64,000 bases of DNA from Vibrio nitrifigilis (GTDB taxonomy: Bacteria; Pseudomonadota; Gammaproteobacteria; Enterobacterales; Vibrionaceae): positions 2,108,001 to 2,172,000 of the forward strand of contig NZ_JADPMR010000001.1 of assembly GCF_015686695.1 (NCBI RefSeq), given 5' to 3'. Below, in pieces: positions 62,689 through 64,000 of the stretch. Positions within the stretch are counted from its first letter, which is position 1, and each line of letters opens with the position of its first letter. The notes beneath the pieces are model-generated. The model ran no database searches. It saw only the letters and a program-made list of their open reading frames with translations, and was not told the DNA's origin. A program made the translations under genes and the position numbers.

Positions 62689-64000
62689 ATGTCCCGTACT
62701 ATTATGCTTATCCCTATCAGCTCAGGTGTTGGTTTAACCAGCGTGAGCATGGGTACCCTACGCGCAGCTGAGCGCAAAGGTGTAAGCGTTTCTTTCTACA
62801 AACCAATTGCCCAACCTCGTCAAGGTGGCGATCAACCAGACCTGACTTCTACTATTGTCGGTAAAGACATTAAAATCGCGGAACCAATCGCGATGTCAGT
62901 GGCTGAAAATTGGCTTGGTACTGAACAAACTGACGTTCTTTTAGAAACTATTGTTGAACGTTACAACCAAATCAATGACGCTGATGTTACTCTTATCGAA
63001 GGTCTAGTACCGACTCGTAAACACCCATTTGCTAACCAAGTGAACGCGGATATCGCGGCAACTCTTGGCGCAGAAATCGTGTTTGTTGCTAGCCCTGGCT
63101 TAGATAACCCAACTCAGCTTAAAGAGCGTATCGAAGTAGCATGTTCTAACTTCGGCGGCACTAAAAACAAAAACATCAAAGGCGTTATCATTAACAAACT
63201 TAACGCTCCTGTTGATGAAGCTGGCCGCACTCGCCCAGACCTATCAGAAATCTTTGATGGTTCTGACGCAGCACAGCAAGCTAACGTTGCTGTAATGGAA
63301 ATTTTCAACTCTAGCCCTATTCGCGTGCTAGGTTGTGTGCCTTGGAATATCGATCTAATCGCAACTCGTGCTATCGATATGGCTAAGCACCTAAATGCTG
63401 ACATCATTAACGAAGGTGAAATCAATACTCGCCGCGTTAAAAGTATCACTTTCTGTGCTCGTTCAATCCCTAACATGATTGAACACTTTAAACCAGGTTC
63501 ACTGCTTGTTACTTCAGCTGACCGTCCAGACGTTATCGTTGCTGCTTCTCTTGCTGCAATGAACGGCGTTGAAATCGGTGCGCTATTACTAACTGGCGGT
63601 TACGACATCCCTGCAGAGATCGTTGACCTATGTAAACCTGCGTTTGAATCTGGTCTTCCAGTAATCAAAGCGCAAGGTAACACTTGGCAAACATCGCTAA
63701 ACCTTCAAAGCTTCAGCCTAGAAGTTCCTGCAGACGATAAAGAACGTATCGAGCTTGTAAGCGATCACGTTGCTGGTCACATTGATGGCCCTTGGATCGA
63801 TTCTCTAGCAGAAGGCACTCAAGGTATTCGTCGTCTAAGCCCACCAGCATTCCGTTACCAATTAACTGAGTTTGCACGTAAAGCAGCGAAACGCATCATC
63901 CTTCCTGAAGGTGATGAACCTCGTACTGTTAAAGCAGCGGCACTATGCGCTGAACGTGGTATTGCAACTTGTGTACTTCTAGGTAACCCAGAAGAAATCA
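62689..64000 (+). CDS. pta: Phosphate acetyltransferase (partial, 3' end cut by window)
   Basis: Converts acetyl-CoA and phosphate to acetyl phosphate. The start MSRTIMLIPISSGVGLTSVS is the P-loop-like N-terminal domain of the long (about 700-residue) Pta type. The DRTGG-like middle region (SLLVTSADRPDVIVAA near residue 270) follows, and the catalytic PTA_PTB domain starts near residue 390 (FRYQLTEFARKAAKRIILPEGDEPRTVKAA, short form ILPEGDEPRTVKAA). 437 codons are inside the window and no stop is reached. AGAGG box 10 nt before the ATG. Operon with ackA. Confidence 0.96.
   Translation, partial: MSRTIMLIPISSGVGLTSVSMGTLRAAERKGVSVSFYKPIAQPRQGGDQPDLTSTIVGKDIKIAEPIAMSVAENWLGTEQTDVLLETIVERYNQINDADVTLIEGLVPTRKHPFANQVNADIAATLGAEIVFVASPGLDNPTQLKERIEVACSNFGGTKNKNIKGVIINKLNAPVDEAGRTRPDLSEIFDGSDAAQQANVAVMEIFNSSPIRVLGCVPWNIDLIATRAIDMAKHLNADIINEGEINTRRVKSITFCARSIPNMIEHFKPGSLLVTSADRPDVIVAASLAAMNGVEIGALLLTGGYDIPAEIVDLCKPAFESGLPVIKAQGNTWQTSLNLQSFSLEVPADDKERIELVSDHVAGHIDGPWIDSLAEGTQGIRRLSPPAFRYQLTEFARKAAKRIILPEGDEPRTVKAAALCAERGIATCVLLGNPEEI

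Noticed and set aside
63114..63476. 120-codon minus-strand frame inside pta
   Set aside because: It is antisense to the clear, codon-biased pta coding sequence.
1..64000. tRNA, rRNA, CRISPR array, insertion sequence or prophage
   Set aside because: I looked for CCA-ended cloverleafs, regularly spaced repeats, transposase motifs and terminal inverted repeats while reading and saw none. A tRNAscan or ISfinder search would be decisive.

Overview
The window is a stretch of core chromosome from a member of the Vibrionaceae, most likely Vibrio or a close relative. The evidence is the protein sequences (monomeric isocitrate dehydrogenase, Vibrio-type GlgC/GlgA, Bpt beside Aat, an H-NS of the VicH type) and the gene order bioA/bioBFCD - htpX - lipid operon - purB - hflD - mnmA - gsk - hns - nhaC-like - hisGDCBHAFI - rluE - icd - cspD - clpS - clpA - infA - bpt - aat, which agrees with what I remember of Vibrio cholerae chromosome 1. 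I saw no tRNA or rRNA gene, insertion sequence, prophage or CRISPR array. About 60 genes are present, mostly separated by compact hairpin terminators. The last gene (pta) is cut by the window edge.

Layout. 0-4.5 kb: a DUF2007 zinc-ribbon protein behind a perfect CRP-like palindrome, an alpha/beta hydrolase, and the glycogen synthesis pair glgC-glgA. 4.9-9.6 kb: topA with yciN divergent from it, then aroA. 9.7-15.4 kb: a glycine-zipper envelope protein, aat-bpt-infA, convergent clpS-clpA, and cspD. Both aminoacyl-protein transferases (Aat, Bpt) sit with the N-recognin ClpS and the unfoldase ClpA, so almost the whole bacterial N-degron pathway lies within 5 kb. 15.8-19.2 kb: icd and rluE. 19.3-26.7 kb: the complete histidine operon hisGDCBHAFI, with a leader peptide of six consecutive His codons and an attenuator.

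26.8-34.6 kb: an NhaC-superfamily transporter whose 5' leader carries a lysine riboswitch (so probably a lysine transporter of the LysW type), hns, gsk with a PurR-like box abutting its -10 element, and mnmA-hflD-purB. 34.7-40.7 kb: a tightly coupled eight-gene operon (NTF2-like protein, SDR, FAD oxidoreductase, DUF1365, cyclopropane-fatty-acid-synthase-like methyltransferase, DUF2878, chalcone-isomerase-like, DUF3833 lipoprotein). It looks like a membrane-lipid modification and stress system whose chemistry is only partly understood, and it is the best candidate here for incompletely described biology. 40.9-48.6 kb: htpX, an unlisted 54-residue protein gene with a 29-nt inverted repeat in its leader, and the biotin genes bioBFCD/bioA diverging from a BirA operator, followed by trpD2/ybiB.

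48.9-64 kb: a lone assimilatory nitrate reductase (nasA), serS, rarA, lolA, a SEC-C/YecA-type protein, dusC, a three-gene ABC importer of the TrpXYZ type with a 16-bp perfect hairpin between the binding-protein and permease genes, yfbV, and ackA-pta.

All calls come from reading sequence and translations. Family names rest on recognised motifs, and no search was run. Start codons were revised where ribosome binding sites and family lengths argued for it.
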